A stretch of 64,000 nt of DNA from Hyphomicrobiales bacterium (GTDB lineage: Bacteria; Pseudomonadota; Alphaproteobacteria; Rhizobiales; Rhizobiaceae), in contig UCMW01000017.1 of NCBI GenBank assembly GCA_900473745.1, forward strand, positions 75,513-139,512. Reading direction: 5' to 3'. The notes beneath the pieces were generated by a model. It had not been told where the DNA came from. It did not search any database and saw only the letters and a program-made list of their open reading frames with translations. Shown in pieces: positions 1-8,139 of this stretch. A program made the position numbers and the translations under genes. Position 1 is the first letter of the stretch, and every line of letters starts with the position of its first letter.

Positions 1-261
1 CTTGGCAACGGCGCTTGCGGTATCCTCGAGCTTCACCTGCACCACGGTCACCCCGTAGCGCGACTGCATTTCGGCGCCCACCCATTCGAGATAGGCGTTG
101 ATGTTCTCAGACCCGCCCCAGGCATTGAAATAGACCGTCTGGCCGGACGCTGCCTTTTCGAGGGCAGCCCAATCGGTCAGCTCGGGGCCAGCGGCCTTCG
201 CCGGAACGATACTTGTGGCGGCCATCAGTGCGGCGGCGAAAATCCCTGTCATCAATCGCAT
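1..261 (-). CDS. ynjB: YnjB-like ABC transporter substrate-binding protein (partial, N-terminal 87 residues)
   Basis: The gene runs off the left edge, so only the N-terminus is visible. It opens with a Sec signal peptide (about residues 1-23, ending AKA) followed by a mature start with YFNAWGGSENINAYLEWV, typical of the YnjB family of periplasmic binding proteins. By family knowledge this is the binding component of the poorly understood YnjBCD importer. It follows the zinc-finger gene and TVP38 on the same strand. The CDP-alcohol transferase nearby matches the E. coli ynj operon content (YnjF), which supports the name. Its substrate cannot be read from the sequence. Confidence 0.75.
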   Translation of the reverse strand, partial: MRLMTGIFAAALMAATSIVPAKAAGPELTDWAALEKAASGQTVYFNAWGGSENINAYLEWVGAEMQSRYGVTVVQVKLEDTASAVAK

Positions 262-348
262 GGTATGCCCTACTCCCTCAAAGTCGACCGCCGGACGCTG
301 ACGCGTTGCGGCTCCTGTTTGAACTACGGTTCGGAGATCCGGCGGATC

Positions 349-594
349 TCACGTTTTCTTTGCAGACCCCATCTGTCGCCGTGCGAGTGCGGCCTTGATC
401 TCATCGCTCGGCACCGGGTCTTGCATGGCACCTGCCATTGCGGTCAGATCATCGGTGATGCGCATCTGCTCGACAAAGGCCCGGCATCCCCGGCACATGG
501 CCAGATGCAGCTTGATGTTCAGCCGCGACCAGAAGCCGAGATCGCCATCGATCAGAAGGCTGGCACGCTCGGCGACTTCACTGCAACGAAACAT
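349..594 (-). CDS. small zinc-finger (zf-HC2) anti-sigma-like protein
   Basis: This is an 81-residue soluble protein. A His-x3-Cys-x2-Cys motif (HLAMCRGC, near residue 30) and an earlier Cys at position 4 fit the zinc-binding fold of anti-sigma factors. There is no transmembrane segment, so it would act in the cytoplasm. A GGAGG ribosome site lies 8 bases before the ATG. It sits between TVP38 (36 bases upstream) and ynjB on one strand, and an ECF-type sigma gene starts about 920 bases away, divergently from TVP38. That pairing suggests it sequesters that sigma factor, but binding is inferred only from proximity and fold. Confidence 0.7.
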   Translation of the reverse strand: MFRCSEVAERASLLIDGDLGFWSRLNIKLHLAMCRGCRAFVEQMRITDDLTAMAGAMQDPVPSDEIKAALARRQMGSAKKT

Positions 595-629
595 GGTTCA
601 GCCCTCCCCGGACATGGTGAAACGAAGTC

Positions 630-1424
630 TCATGGCGACGTCCTGCGCTTGCGGATCTGGCGCACGATCGTTGGGATCAGCGCAACGAGCGCCAGCGCGA
701 GGAAGGCGAGCGTGATGTCGCGCGTCACGAGATCGGCGATCTGGGCTTCCCGGCCGCTCGCCTGTGCCGCCACCAGCACACTGTCGACGCCCTGGCCGAG
801 ATAGGCATAGGCGAAGGTGCCGGGCAGGATGCCGAAGAACGTCGCGGCGATGAACCGGCCGAGGCTGATGTCGAACAGGGCAGCCGCAATGTTGACGACG
901 AAGAAGGGAAAGACCGGCGCGAGACGGATGACGAAGAGATAGCCGAAGGCATTCTCGCGAAACCCGTCCGCCATCTTCTTGACGACGCCATCAACCCGGT
1001 GGCGCAGAAAATCGCCGAAGGCAGAGCGCGTGGCGAGAAACAGGAGCGCCGCCCCGATCGTGGCACCAATGGCAACCAGCGCGCCCCCGAGCATCCAGCC
1101 GAAGAGGAAGCCGCCAAAGATTGTCAGCACGGAGGCTGCGGGGAAGGAGAAGGCGACAGCCAGAATGTAGACGGCGAGGAACAGCAGCGCGGACCGGAGC
1201 ACATTGGCATCGACATAGGCCCTCAGAGCCTGACGTTGTTCGGCCAGAAATCCGAGGCTGAGATAGTCCTGCAGGCCGAAGGCATAACCGAATGCGAGCC
1301 CGGCGACGACAACGACCACAGGCGTGTAACGCCAGAGGCTGCCTCGAACGACAGCGCCCTGCGATGAGGTGGGTTCGTCCTCCGGTGGGCGGCCGCGCGG
1401 CGGGGGACGACTGTCAATCATCAT
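630..1424 (-). CDS. TVP38/TMEM64 family inner-membrane protein
   Basis: A 264-residue membrane protein with a cytoplasmic N-terminus rich in Pro and Arg and about five to six hydrophobic segments. The central region contains the FGGFLFGWMLGG-type loop and the PVFPFFVVN segment characteristic of the SNARE-associated/DedA-like TVP38 family, proposed to act in lipid or small-molecule movement across the membrane. The C-terminus ends with a basic tail after the last helix. AAGGA precedes the two adjacent ATG codons, so the start could be 1424 or 1421. It heads a unit with the zinc-finger gene and ynjB, and is divergent from the sigma factor gene. Confidence 0.85.
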   Translation of the reverse strand: MMIDSRPPPRGRPPEDEPTSSQGAVVRGSLWRYTPVVVVVAGLAFGYAFGLQDYLSLGFLAEQRQALRAYVDANVLRSALLFLAVYILAVAFSFPAASVLTIFGGFLFGWMLGGALVAIGATIGAALLFLATRSAFGDFLRHRVDGVVKKMADGFRENAFGYLFVIRLAPVFPFFVVNIAAALFDISLGRFIAATFFGILPGTFAYAYLGQGVDSVLVAAQASGREAQIADLVTRDITLAFLALALVALIPTIVRQIRKRRTSP

Positions 1425-1512
1425 GGTTTCCTTGAAACGCCGGCGCGCCTTGTAAGATCACCGGTTCCGGCGCGACTGATCCCCCATGGTCACTATGGCT
1501 TGATGGGGTCGA

Positions 1513-2184
1513 ATGCTGCTGGACATGGAAGGCGATTGTTTTGCTAATGGCGCCCGAGCTGAGGCAGGGGGCGGCGTGGCGCAGGTTGAAGGTGACGATC
1601 GGGCTCTGGCGCGGCGCCTCGTTGACGGGGATGCCGCAACATTCGAGCTGCTCTATCGCCGGCACAATGCCGCGATGATCCGCTTCTGCAGCGGCATCGT
1701 CAGGGCGCGAGATATCGCGGAGGAAGTTGTTCAGGACACGTGGGTGGCCGTGCTCGACCGCATCGATCTTTTCGAAGGGCGCGGCTCGCTCGCAAGCTGG
1801 ATCTACACGATCCTCCTCAACAAGGCCCGCAGTCGCGCTCGCCGCGAAGGCCGCACCGTATCCTTCGACGATCTGGGGGATGGCAACGGTCTCGGCGAGG
1901 CTTTTGACGGACGCGGACACTGGCGCACCAGACCCGAGCTCTGGGAAGACCTGACGCCCGAGCGCCACATCGAGGGTCGAAGCGTTCTGCAACACGTCGA
2001 GGCGGTCATCGAAACGCTGCCGCCCGCGCAACGGGCGGTGCTGATCCTGCGCGGCCAGCAGGAGCTCGATCCGGCGGAGGTCTGCGCGTTGCTCGACATC
2101 TCCGAGGGCAATATGCGCGTGCTTCTGCATCGGGCGCGGCTGACGGTTCGCAATGCGCTCGACCGGCTGAACGCTGGCCTCTGA
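1513..2184 (+). CDS. ECF-type RNA polymerase sigma factor
   Basis: A 223-residue sigma-70-family protein with region 2 (FELLYRRHNAAMIRF, then AEEVVQDTWVAVL) near residues 45-85 and region 4 near 165-215, where LPPAQRAVLILRGQQ precedes a helix-turn-helix (PAEVCALLDISEGNMRVLLHRAR). Regions 1 and 3 are absent, as in ECF sigma factors. The first ATG has a weak ribosome site, and a GTG at 1576 after a G-rich stretch is an alternative start. It is divergent from TVP38 and convergent with the CDP-alcohol transferase, ending 17 bases away. Its natural partner is likely the zinc-finger protein at 349-594. Confidence 0.9.
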   Translation: MLLDMEGDCFANGARAEAGGGVAQVEGDDRALARRLVDGDAATFELLYRRHNAAMIRFCSGIVRARDIAEEVVQDTWVAVLDRIDLFEGRGSLASWIYTILLNKARSRARREGRTVSFDDLGDGNGLGEAFDGRGHWRTRPELWEDLTPERHIEGRSVLQHVEAVIETLPPAQRAVLILRGQQELDPAEVCALLDISEGNMRVLLHRARLTVRNALDRLNAGL

Positions 2185-2201
2185 CCGAGACAGGGCAAGG
2201 C

Positions 2202-2819
2202 TCATCGGTCACCTCCCGAAAAGGCGACCCAGCCCTGGCGCCAGCGGATGACGGTGGTCAGCGCGCAAAGGGTGGCAAAGCCATAGGCGATCAGCGGGAA
2301 ACTCTGAGGCAGGAGACACATCACGACGAAGACCGCGATCGTCTCGAAGCCTTCGGCCAGACCGCCGGCGTAGTAGATGCCCTTGGTGGGGAATTCCGGC
2401 GCCTTGCGACCAAGCTTCGCCGCAACAGCCGAGAATGCGAGGAAGGAAGAGCCTGTGCCGACGAAGGAAACGATCAGGACGGCAGCCGGCAGCGCATTCA
2501 CTTCGGGCACAGCCACCGCAAAGCCGAGCGGGATCAGCGCGTAGAAGACCATGTCGAGCGCGATATCGAGATAGGCACCACGATCAGTCGGACCATGGAT
2601 GCGGGCAACCGCGCCGTCGAGGCCATCAAGCGCACGATTCACGAGGATCAGCAGAAGTGCTGCCAGAAAGTAGCCGAAGCAGAGTGCGGCGAAGGCTCCA
2701 AGCCCTGCCAGGAAACCAACAAGGCTGATCTGATCTGCCCGCACCTCGCGATGCGCCAGGAATTCGGCGACGGGCTGCAGAGCCGCCTTCTGCAGCGGCA
2801 GGATCTTCGCGTCGATCAT
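2202..2819 (-). CDS. CDP-alcohol phosphatidyltransferase family protein (YnjF-like)
   Basis: A 205-residue polytopic membrane enzyme of the family that joins a CDP-linked lipid to an alcohol headgroup. The family signature is present as DGAVAR, then G, AYLD and IALD. The chosen ATG overlaps the stop codon of the upstream reductase (ATGA), giving a length like that of E. coli YnjF, whereas a longer upstream start would run into the reductase gene. The acceptor alcohol is not evident. Co-location with ynjB and TVP38 suggests an envelope-lipid role for the cluster. Confidence 0.85.
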   Translation of the reverse strand: MIDAKILPLQKAALQPVAEFLAHREVRADQISLVGFLAGLGAFAALCFGYFLAALLLILVNRALDGLDGAVARIHGPTDRGAYLDIALDMVFYALIPLGFAVAVPEVNALPAAVLIVSFVGTGSSFLAFSAVAAKLGRKAPEFPTKGIYYAGGLAEGFETIAVFVVMCLLPQSFPLIAYGFATLCALTTVIRWRQGWVAFSGGDR

Positions 2820-4327
2820 CCGCGCCTCCAGGTCTGGAAACGTTCGAGCAGTGACAGGAGGAAGCCGTTGATGTGGTTGCGGCGCCACTGGCCGGCGACC
2901 AGCTTGTTGGCCTCGGCCAGCGTCGGATAGATGTGGATCGTGCTGAGGATCTTGCCCAGCCCATGGCCGTGCTTCATGGCAAACACGAATTCGGCGAGCA
3001 GGTCACCGGCATGGTCACCGACGATGGTGGCGCCGAGGATCTTGTCCTTGCCCGGCACGGTCAGCACCTTGACGAAGCCATGGGCGGATCCATCGGCGAT
3101 CGCGCGATCGAGATCGTCGATGCCGAAGCGCGTCACCTCATGCGGGATCATCTTCTCCTTCGCCTCCGCCTCGGACAAGCCGACGCGCGCCACTTCCGGA
3201 TCGGTGAAGGTTGCCCAGGGGATGACGCTGTAATCGGCCTTGAAGCGCTTGAGATCACCGAAGAGGGCGTTGATCGCCGCAAACCAGGCCTGATGCCCGG
3301 CGACGTGGGTGAACTGGTAGGGCCCTGCGACATCGCCTGCCGCCAGGATGTTCGAATGCAGTGTCTGGAGGTATTCATTGGTCTCGACGACCCTGTCCAC
3401 CTTGATGCCGAGGTCTTCGAGCCCGAAGCCCCTCAGTCGCGGCGCGCGTCCGACCGCGACGATGATCTCGTCGAAGCCGATGCGGAACTTGGCCCCATCC
3501 CTCTCAACCTCGATCCACTTCTCGCTGGCATCTGCTCCACAGGCAAGCGCCTTGTGGCTGGTCAGGACCTTGACGCCGTCAGCCTTCATCGAAGCCTCGA
3601 CGAGCGTCGCCGCATCTTGGTCCTCGCGCATCATCAGGCGCGGAGCCATCTCGATCTGCGTGACCTCGGAGCCAAGCCGCGCAAAACTCTGCGCCAGTTC
3701 GCAACCGATCGGCCCTCCGCCCAGAACCACGAGCCTCTGCGGCACAGCACGGCGATCGCGAAGGCGCTCCCACATGGTGTCGGAGGTGAGATAGCCGGTC
3801 TCTGCCAGGCCCGGTATCGGCGGCACGAAAGCCTGCGCACCAGTTGCAATGATGATCGACCGCGTCGTCAGACGCTGCGTGCCGCCGGTGTTGAGCGCGA
3901 TTTCTACCGTCCAGGGATCGATCAGTTTCGCATAACCCTGCAGGACTTCCACGCCGAGGCCGGTATATCGCTCAACACTGTCATGCGGCTCGATCTCCGC
4001 GATCACCCTGTGGATCCGCTCCATGATGGCAGAGAATGGCACCTTGGGCTCGACCGACTCCAGGCCATAGTGATCTGCGTGGCGCATCTGGTGCGCAACC
4101 TTAGCGCTCTTTATCAAGGCCTTCGAGGGAACACAGCCGAAGTTGAGACAATCCCCGCCCATCTTGTTCGCCTCGACGAGCGTGACCTTCGCCTTGGCGG
4201 CTGCCGCTATGTAAGCCGAAACCAGGCCGGCAGATCCGGCACCGATGACAACCAGGTTGCGATCGAATCGCTTCGGGCGCGTCCAGTCGGAGCCGGAAAG
4301 GCTCTTATTGTGGTCATTAAGCGTCAT
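2816..4327 (-). CDS. mercuric-reductase-like FAD-dependent pyridine nucleotide-disulfide oxidoreductase
   Basis: A 503-residue flavoprotein of the class I disulfide oxidoreductase family. An FAD-binding motif (VIGAGSAGL) is at about residue 30, the redox-active pair is in GGDCLNFGCVPSK, an NAD-binding motif (VLGGGPIGCELA) is near 200, and a dimerisation domain is at the C-terminus. It lacks an N-terminal heavy-metal-binding domain and the vicinal C-terminal cysteines of true MerA, so mercury reduction is unlikely. It is translationally coupled (ATGA) to the CDP-alcohol transferase. The physiological substrate is unknown. Confidence 0.85.
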   Translation of the reverse strand: MTLNDHNKSLSGSDWTRPKRFDRNLVVIGAGSAGLVSAYIAAAAKAKVTLVEANKMGGDCLNFGCVPSKALIKSAKVAHQMRHADHYGLESVEPKVPFSAIMERIHRVIAEIEPHDSVERYTGLGVEVLQGYAKLIDPWTVEIALNTGGTQRLTTRSIIIATGAQAFVPPIPGLAETGYLTSDTMWERLRDRRAVPQRLVVLGGGPIGCELAQSFARLGSEVTQIEMAPRLMMREDQDAATLVEASMKADGVKVLTSHKALACGADASEKWIEVERDGAKFRIGFDEIIVAVGRAPRLRGFGLEDLGIKVDRVVETNEYLQTLHSNILAAGDVAGPYQFTHVAGHQAWFAAINALFGDLKRFKADYSVIPWATFTDPEVARVGLSEAEAKEKMIPHEVTRFGIDDLDRAIADGSAHGFVKVLTVPGKDKILGATIVGDHAGDLLAEFVFAMKHGHGLGKILSTIHIYPTLAEANKLVAGQWRRNHINGFLLSLLERFQTWRRG

Positions 4328-4833
4328 ATCTCTGCCCGATGTTCTGCGCTGCTGTAGGAAGACGAGCGGAGAGCCAAGTTGTTACAAGGCTATGTGAAAA
4401 TCCACGGGCAAACGCGCTTTTCTTCCGCACGGCCTTGTACAATCGCGTGATGCCTGGTGTGCCGGTCCAGAAGAGCTATCTCCTTGAGATGACCCGCCAT
4501 AAAGAAACTCACGACCAATTGAAGGCGCTGATGATGCAAGGATGACACCGCCCCAAGGCTGCTTGCAACGGCTTGATGACCGCCTTCCTGTCCGACTGGA
4601 GGCGAAGGACGAATACGATTTTCGCGCCGGTCTCAGGCAGGCATCCTGTGCTGCTTTTGAGATTTTGTCGTGCAGCCCAAAGTGGTCAATCGCATCAGCG
4701 CTCGCGTGGCTGTAGCCGACAACCTCGACCTCGCCACCCGCCTGACGTATCCTTAGTACGATCTCGGCGCGTCAATTGCGGTGATGTCTCACAGAGTGAA
4801 ACGCGTCAAGGTGCGGATGTGGCACCGGTTACA
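4328..4833. other. 506-base intergenic region without a recognisable gene
   Basis: This stretch lies upstream of the flavoenzyme and downstream of the FGGY kinase. It must hold the promoter of the former and the end of the latter's transcript. Only short open frames occur, and none resembles a protein or has a good ribosome site. No clear terminator hairpin with a T-run was found by eye. Confidence 0.5.
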
Positions 4834-6441
4834 TCAGAGCGACCTTAACGTCCTTGAAAGCTGCTGAAGCTTGAGAAAGGCCTGGTAACGCCGCTCATGA
4901 ATTGCAGCCACGTTCTGGCCATCAGGCGTGTAAACCGCGGCAGTCCTGGAGAGGGCTTGCATGGCCTGACGAACATCCGGATAGACGCCAGCTGCGACGC
5001 TTGCGAGGATGGCGGAACCGAGCAGGACAGGCTCTTCTGCGTCAGGCGCCACCACGGGCTTGCCACAGGCATCGGCCAGGATCTGTCGGACCAGGGGACT
5101 TGCGCCCGCCCCGCCGCTGATGACGACCCTTTCAATGGAGGCGCCGGACTTGGCCTGGGTTTCGATGATCTGGCGCAAGCCGTAACCGATGCCGCAGAGG
5201 CCGGCGATGTAAAGCGCGACGAGACTGTCGACGTCACGTTCCATGCCCAGCCCTGCAATCACGGCGCGGGCGTGAGGATCGGCGAAGGGCGCGCGGTTGC
5301 CCAGGAATTCCGGCACGACATGCAGGCCGGCTGCGAGCACGACCGCCTCGGAAGCCGTCGACGCCTTTTTTGCAGCAACCTCTGCCATGTGGGCCGGAAG
5401 TGACTTGCCTTCGACGCGGGCCTGTTCGGATGCCTCGATAGCTGCCGGGTGGAAGGAGAGCAACTGGTCGATCGCGGCACCGGCCGCACTCTGCCCACCC
5501 TCGTTCAGCCACATGCCGGGGACCATGGCGGAATAATAAGGACCCCAGACACCGGGCACGAAGACCGGCTCCACGGTCGAGGTCATTGTGCAGGACGAGG
5601 TCCCGAAGACGTAAGCCAGGTTTTCTGTGGGATTGCCGCCTACTCCAACCGTGCCGATCCCGCCGGCATGGGCGTCGATCATGCCGGCCGCGACCGCCGT
5701 GCCGGGCATCAGGCCCATGGCATGGGCTGCCTCTTCGGTCAGGCCGGTTCCCAGACGGGTTCCGGGCTCAACGATCCTGATCCCGATGCGGGCAAATCCC
5801 TCCGCCGCCAATTCGCCGAGTTCGATCTCTTCGAAATAGCTTTCGTCCCAGCGCGCCTCATGGGCGAGATAGGTCCATTTGCAGGTCACGGTGCAGGTCG
5901 AGCGCGACAGATCCCCGGTCGACTTCCAACTGAGAAAATCGGCGAGATCGAAGAACTGCCAAGCGGCGGCAAAGGTTGCCGGGCGGTTTTCCTTGAGCCA
6001 TAGAATTTTCGGCGTTTCCATTTCGGGCGAGATGCGCCCGCCCACATAACGCAGGACTTCGTGGCCCTTGGCATTGATCCGCTCGGCCTGGTCAACGGCG
6101 CGATGATCCATCCAGACGATGATGTCGCGCTCGTTTTCCTCGGACGGCCCGACGGCGAGCGGCTGACCGCCCTCCCCCAGGACGACGAGCGAGCAGGTCG
6201 CGTCGAAGCCAAGCCCAACGACATGGGCCGGATCGACACCGGCGGACGCGACAGCCTCGCGAATGATCGCACAAACCGAGTGCCAGATTTCCGTGCTCGA
6301 CTGCTCGACGATCGAACCCGCCTCGCGGAAAAGCGTGATGTCGCGTTTGGCAACCGCGAGCATGCGGCCGTTCAGATCGAACAGACCCGCACGCGCGCTT
6401 CCCGTGCCGACATCGACACCGATGACGTAACCCTTGGTCAT
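4834..6441 (-). CDS. FGGY-family carbohydrate kinase (ribulokinase/YDR109C type)
   Basis: A 535-residue sugar kinase with the N-terminal phosphate motif GVDVGTGSARAGLFD, the GLGFDATCSLVV segment typical of the D-ribulokinase-like branch, a WMDHRA motif near 135, and a C-terminal ATP domain with VISGGAGASPLVRQ near 430. It would phosphorylate a ketose or polyol from ATP. It is the last gene of the minus-strand import operon, 30 bases after dhaL, so it should act on the imported substrate or a derivative. Which of the two kinases in the operon acts first cannot be told. Confidence 0.88.
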   Translation of the reverse strand: MTKGYVIGVDVGTGSARAGLFDLNGRMLAVAKRDITLFREAGSIVEQSSTEIWHSVCAIIREAVASAGVDPAHVVGLGFDATCSLVVLGEGGQPLAVGPSEENERDIIVWMDHRAVDQAERINAKGHEVLRYVGGRISPEMETPKILWLKENRPATFAAAWQFFDLADFLSWKSTGDLSRSTCTVTCKWTYLAHEARWDESYFEEIELGELAAEGFARIGIRIVEPGTRLGTGLTEEAAHAMGLMPGTAVAAGMIDAHAGGIGTVGVGGNPTENLAYVFGTSSCTMTSTVEPVFVPGVWGPYYSAMVPGMWLNEGGQSAAGAAIDQLLSFHPAAIEASEQARVEGKSLPAHMAEVAAKKASTASEAVVLAAGLHVVPEFLGNRAPFADPHARAVIAGLGMERDVDSLVALYIAGLCGIGYGLRQIIETQAKSGASIERVVISGGAGASPLVRQILADACGKPVVAPDAEEPVLLGSAILASVAAGVYPDVRQAMQALSRTAAVYTPDGQNVAAIHERRYQAFLKLQQLSRTLRSL

Positions 6442-6471
6442 TGGGCCAATCCTGCTGATGGGAACGCCATG

Positions 6472-7119
6472 TCAGTGGCTGGAGGCAAATTCGGCCATGC
6501 GCCTGATCAGGAAGAACCCGACTGTGGCGCCAGCATCCTGCAGGCCAACGGTCTTTTCCTGAAAGGCCGCAGCCTTTCCGTGCTGTGCCACCATCGACTT
6601 CGTCGCCTCCAGCGCGTCTTCTGCAGCCTTGCTAGCCGAGGAAAGCGCAATTGGAACACTGTCACCTTTTTCCGCCGCTGCCTCGATGGCCCTCGTGAGC
6701 GGATCAAGCACATCAAGCAGGGTCTTGTCGCCGACCTTGGCCTTGCCTCGTTCTGCAATCCCATCGGTATAGGCCCGCCAGAACTGAGCAAGAGCAGCCG
6801 TGTCCAGGGCATCCAGTCCCTCGACAGCTTTGCTCGCCCTGAGGAAGCCCGTCGCCGTGAGTGTTCCCATAGTCGAGGGCGCAGTCCGCGCCATTGTCGC
6901 ACCGGCCGTGCGCAGAAGTTTGGACAGCCCAGCATCAGGGCCTTCGGCGGCAACCGCTTCGGCGGCTGCGGCAAATGACTTGGCCATCGTGATCCCGAGA
7001 TCGCTGTCGCCGACCTTGCCGTCAAGGGCGATCAGAAACTCACGCTGCTCGGCAAAGAGTTGCTGCCAGCTTTGAAAGAGTGCGATCAGGTGGCCCGCGT
7101 CCAGTTTTGCAAGGCTCAT
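6472..7119 (-). CDS. dhaL: DhaL-type dihydroxyacetone (or related ketose) kinase ADP/ATP-binding subunit
   Basis: A protein of about 215 residues of the DhaL fold. The Mg-nucleotide-binding aspartates are kept in LDGKVGDSDLGITM, although the usual His of GDGDHG is Leu. Other family blocks such as GTLTATGFL and DKTLLDVLDP are visible. The ATG at 7119 is preferred because it lies 4 bases after the dhaK stop with a GGGA site. An ATG at 7137 would overlap dhaK by 14 bases. DhaL needs DhaK for the substrate and normally either DhaM (PTS) or bound ATP for phosphate. No DhaM is present here. Confidence 0.85.
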   Translation of the reverse strand: MSLAKLDAGHLIALFQSWQQLFAEQREFLIALDGKVGDSDLGITMAKSFAAAAEAVAAEGPDAGLSKLLRTAGATMARTAPSTMGTLTATGFLRASKAVEGLDALDTAALAQFWRAYTDGIAERGKAKVGDKTLLDVLDPLTRAIEAAAEKGDSVPIALSSASKAAEDALEATKSMVAQHGKAAAFQEKTVGLQDAGATVGFFLIRRMAEFASSH

Positions 7120-7123
7120 GGCG

Positions 7124-8137
7124 TTATCCCGTGACATGCTTGAAGAAGGGGGTGTTGGCTGGAGCCGCCATCATGCGGTCGAGTTCTTCATCCAGATGCA
7201 AGATCGAGATCGAGGCACCCGCCATTTCCATCGAGGTTGCGAATTCACCGATCCAAACGTGCTTCGCCTTGACGCTTCGGGCATCAAAGATCTGTTTGAC
7301 GCGACGGAACAGAATGTACAGCTCTTCAAGCGGCGTACCGCCAAGACCGTTTATCAAAACGGCCACCTCTTCCCCTGCCGCGTAGTTCGTCTCCTTGAAG
7401 ATGCGTTCCATCATCTCGTCGACGACAGCGTCAGCCGCGGCCAGTTTCTTGCGGCTGATACCGGGTTCGCCATGGATGCCCATGCCGATTTCCATCTCGT
7501 CTTCGCCGATCGAGAAGGTGGCATGGCCGATTTCCGGCACCACGCAGCTTGATAGCGCGACCCCCATGGTCCGGGTCCTTGAACGGGCCTTGTCGGCGAT
7601 ACGCGCCACGTCATCGAGCGAAAGCCCCTCTGCGGCAGCAGCACCTGCTGCCTTGTAGATAAAGAAGATACCTGCAACACCACGGCGCTTGCGTTCTTCT
7701 CCGACGATCGAGGAGGCGACGTCGTCGTTTCCGACGACCTGCTTGACAGCAATTCCATCGAGGTCCGCAAGCTCGGCAGCCATGTCGAAATTGATGATGT
7801 CGCCAGAATAATTGCCGTAGATGTAGAGGACCCCTGCCCCCTGATCGACGGCCTTTGTGACCTGATACATCTGCTCGGCGCTCGGAGACTGAAAGACACC
7901 CCCCACCGCTGCGCCATCCAGCATGCCATCGCCGACGAATCCGAGGAACGTCGGAAGATGGCCCGACCCACCGCCAGTGGTTAGTCCGACTTTGCCGGTC
8001 TTCGGTCTGGCTGTCACGAGGCAACGCAGGTCGTCATTTGCGTAGGTTACCATCGGATGGGCGGCATAAATGCCTTCCAGCATCTCGTCGACGAAGTCGA
8101 CCGGGTCGTTGAGAAACTTCTTCACTGTATCCTCCAC
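7124..8137 (-). CDS. dhaK: DhaK-type dihydroxyacetone (or related ketose) kinase substrate-binding subunit
   Basis: A 337-residue DhaK protein. The glycine-rich GGGSGH motif is near residue 59, the NYSGD segment carries the catalytic Asp, and the His that forms the covalent hemiaminal with the substrate lies in GMGIHGEPGI near 230. These residues are intact, so catalysis is expected. The downstream dhaL supplies the nucleotide site. Association with a pentose-type ABC importer and an FGGY kinase suggests a tetrulose or similar ketose rather than free dihydroxyacetone. That specificity is inference. Confidence 0.88.
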   Translation of the reverse strand: MEDTVKKFLNDPVDFVDEMLEGIYAAHPMVTYANDDLRCLVTARPKTGKVGLTTGGGSGHLPTFLGFVGDGMLDGAAVGGVFQSPSAEQMYQVTKAVDQGAGVLYIYGNYSGDIINFDMAAELADLDGIAVKQVVGNDDVASSIVGEERKRRGVAGIFFIYKAAGAAAAEGLSLDDVARIADKARSRTRTMGVALSSCVVPEIGHATFSIGEDEMEIGMGIHGEPGISRKKLAAADAVVDEMMERIFKETNYAAGEEVAVLINGLGGTPLEELYILFRRVKQIFDARSVKAKHVWIGEFATSMEMAGASISILHLDEELDRMMAAPANTPFFKHVTG

Positions 8138-8139
8138 TG

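Noticed and set aside
1425-1512. An ECF promoter (GGAAC and CGTT) before TVP38
   Set aside because: The two elements are present on the minus strand but about 23 bases apart, too far for the usual 16-17 base spacing.
1414-2205. A 263-codon minus-strand open frame opposite the sigma factor
   Set aside because: The plus-strand product has complete sigma regions 2 and 4, and the antisense product has none.
2873-4357. A 494-codon plus-strand open frame opposite the flavoenzyme
   Set aside because: It mirrors a well-conserved disulfide oxidoreductase on the other strand and has no family features or ribosome site.
4339-4545. A 68-codon plus-strand open frame in the 4328-4833 gap
   Set aside because: There is no good ribosome site and no recognisable fold, and it begins inside the promoter region of the flavoenzyme.
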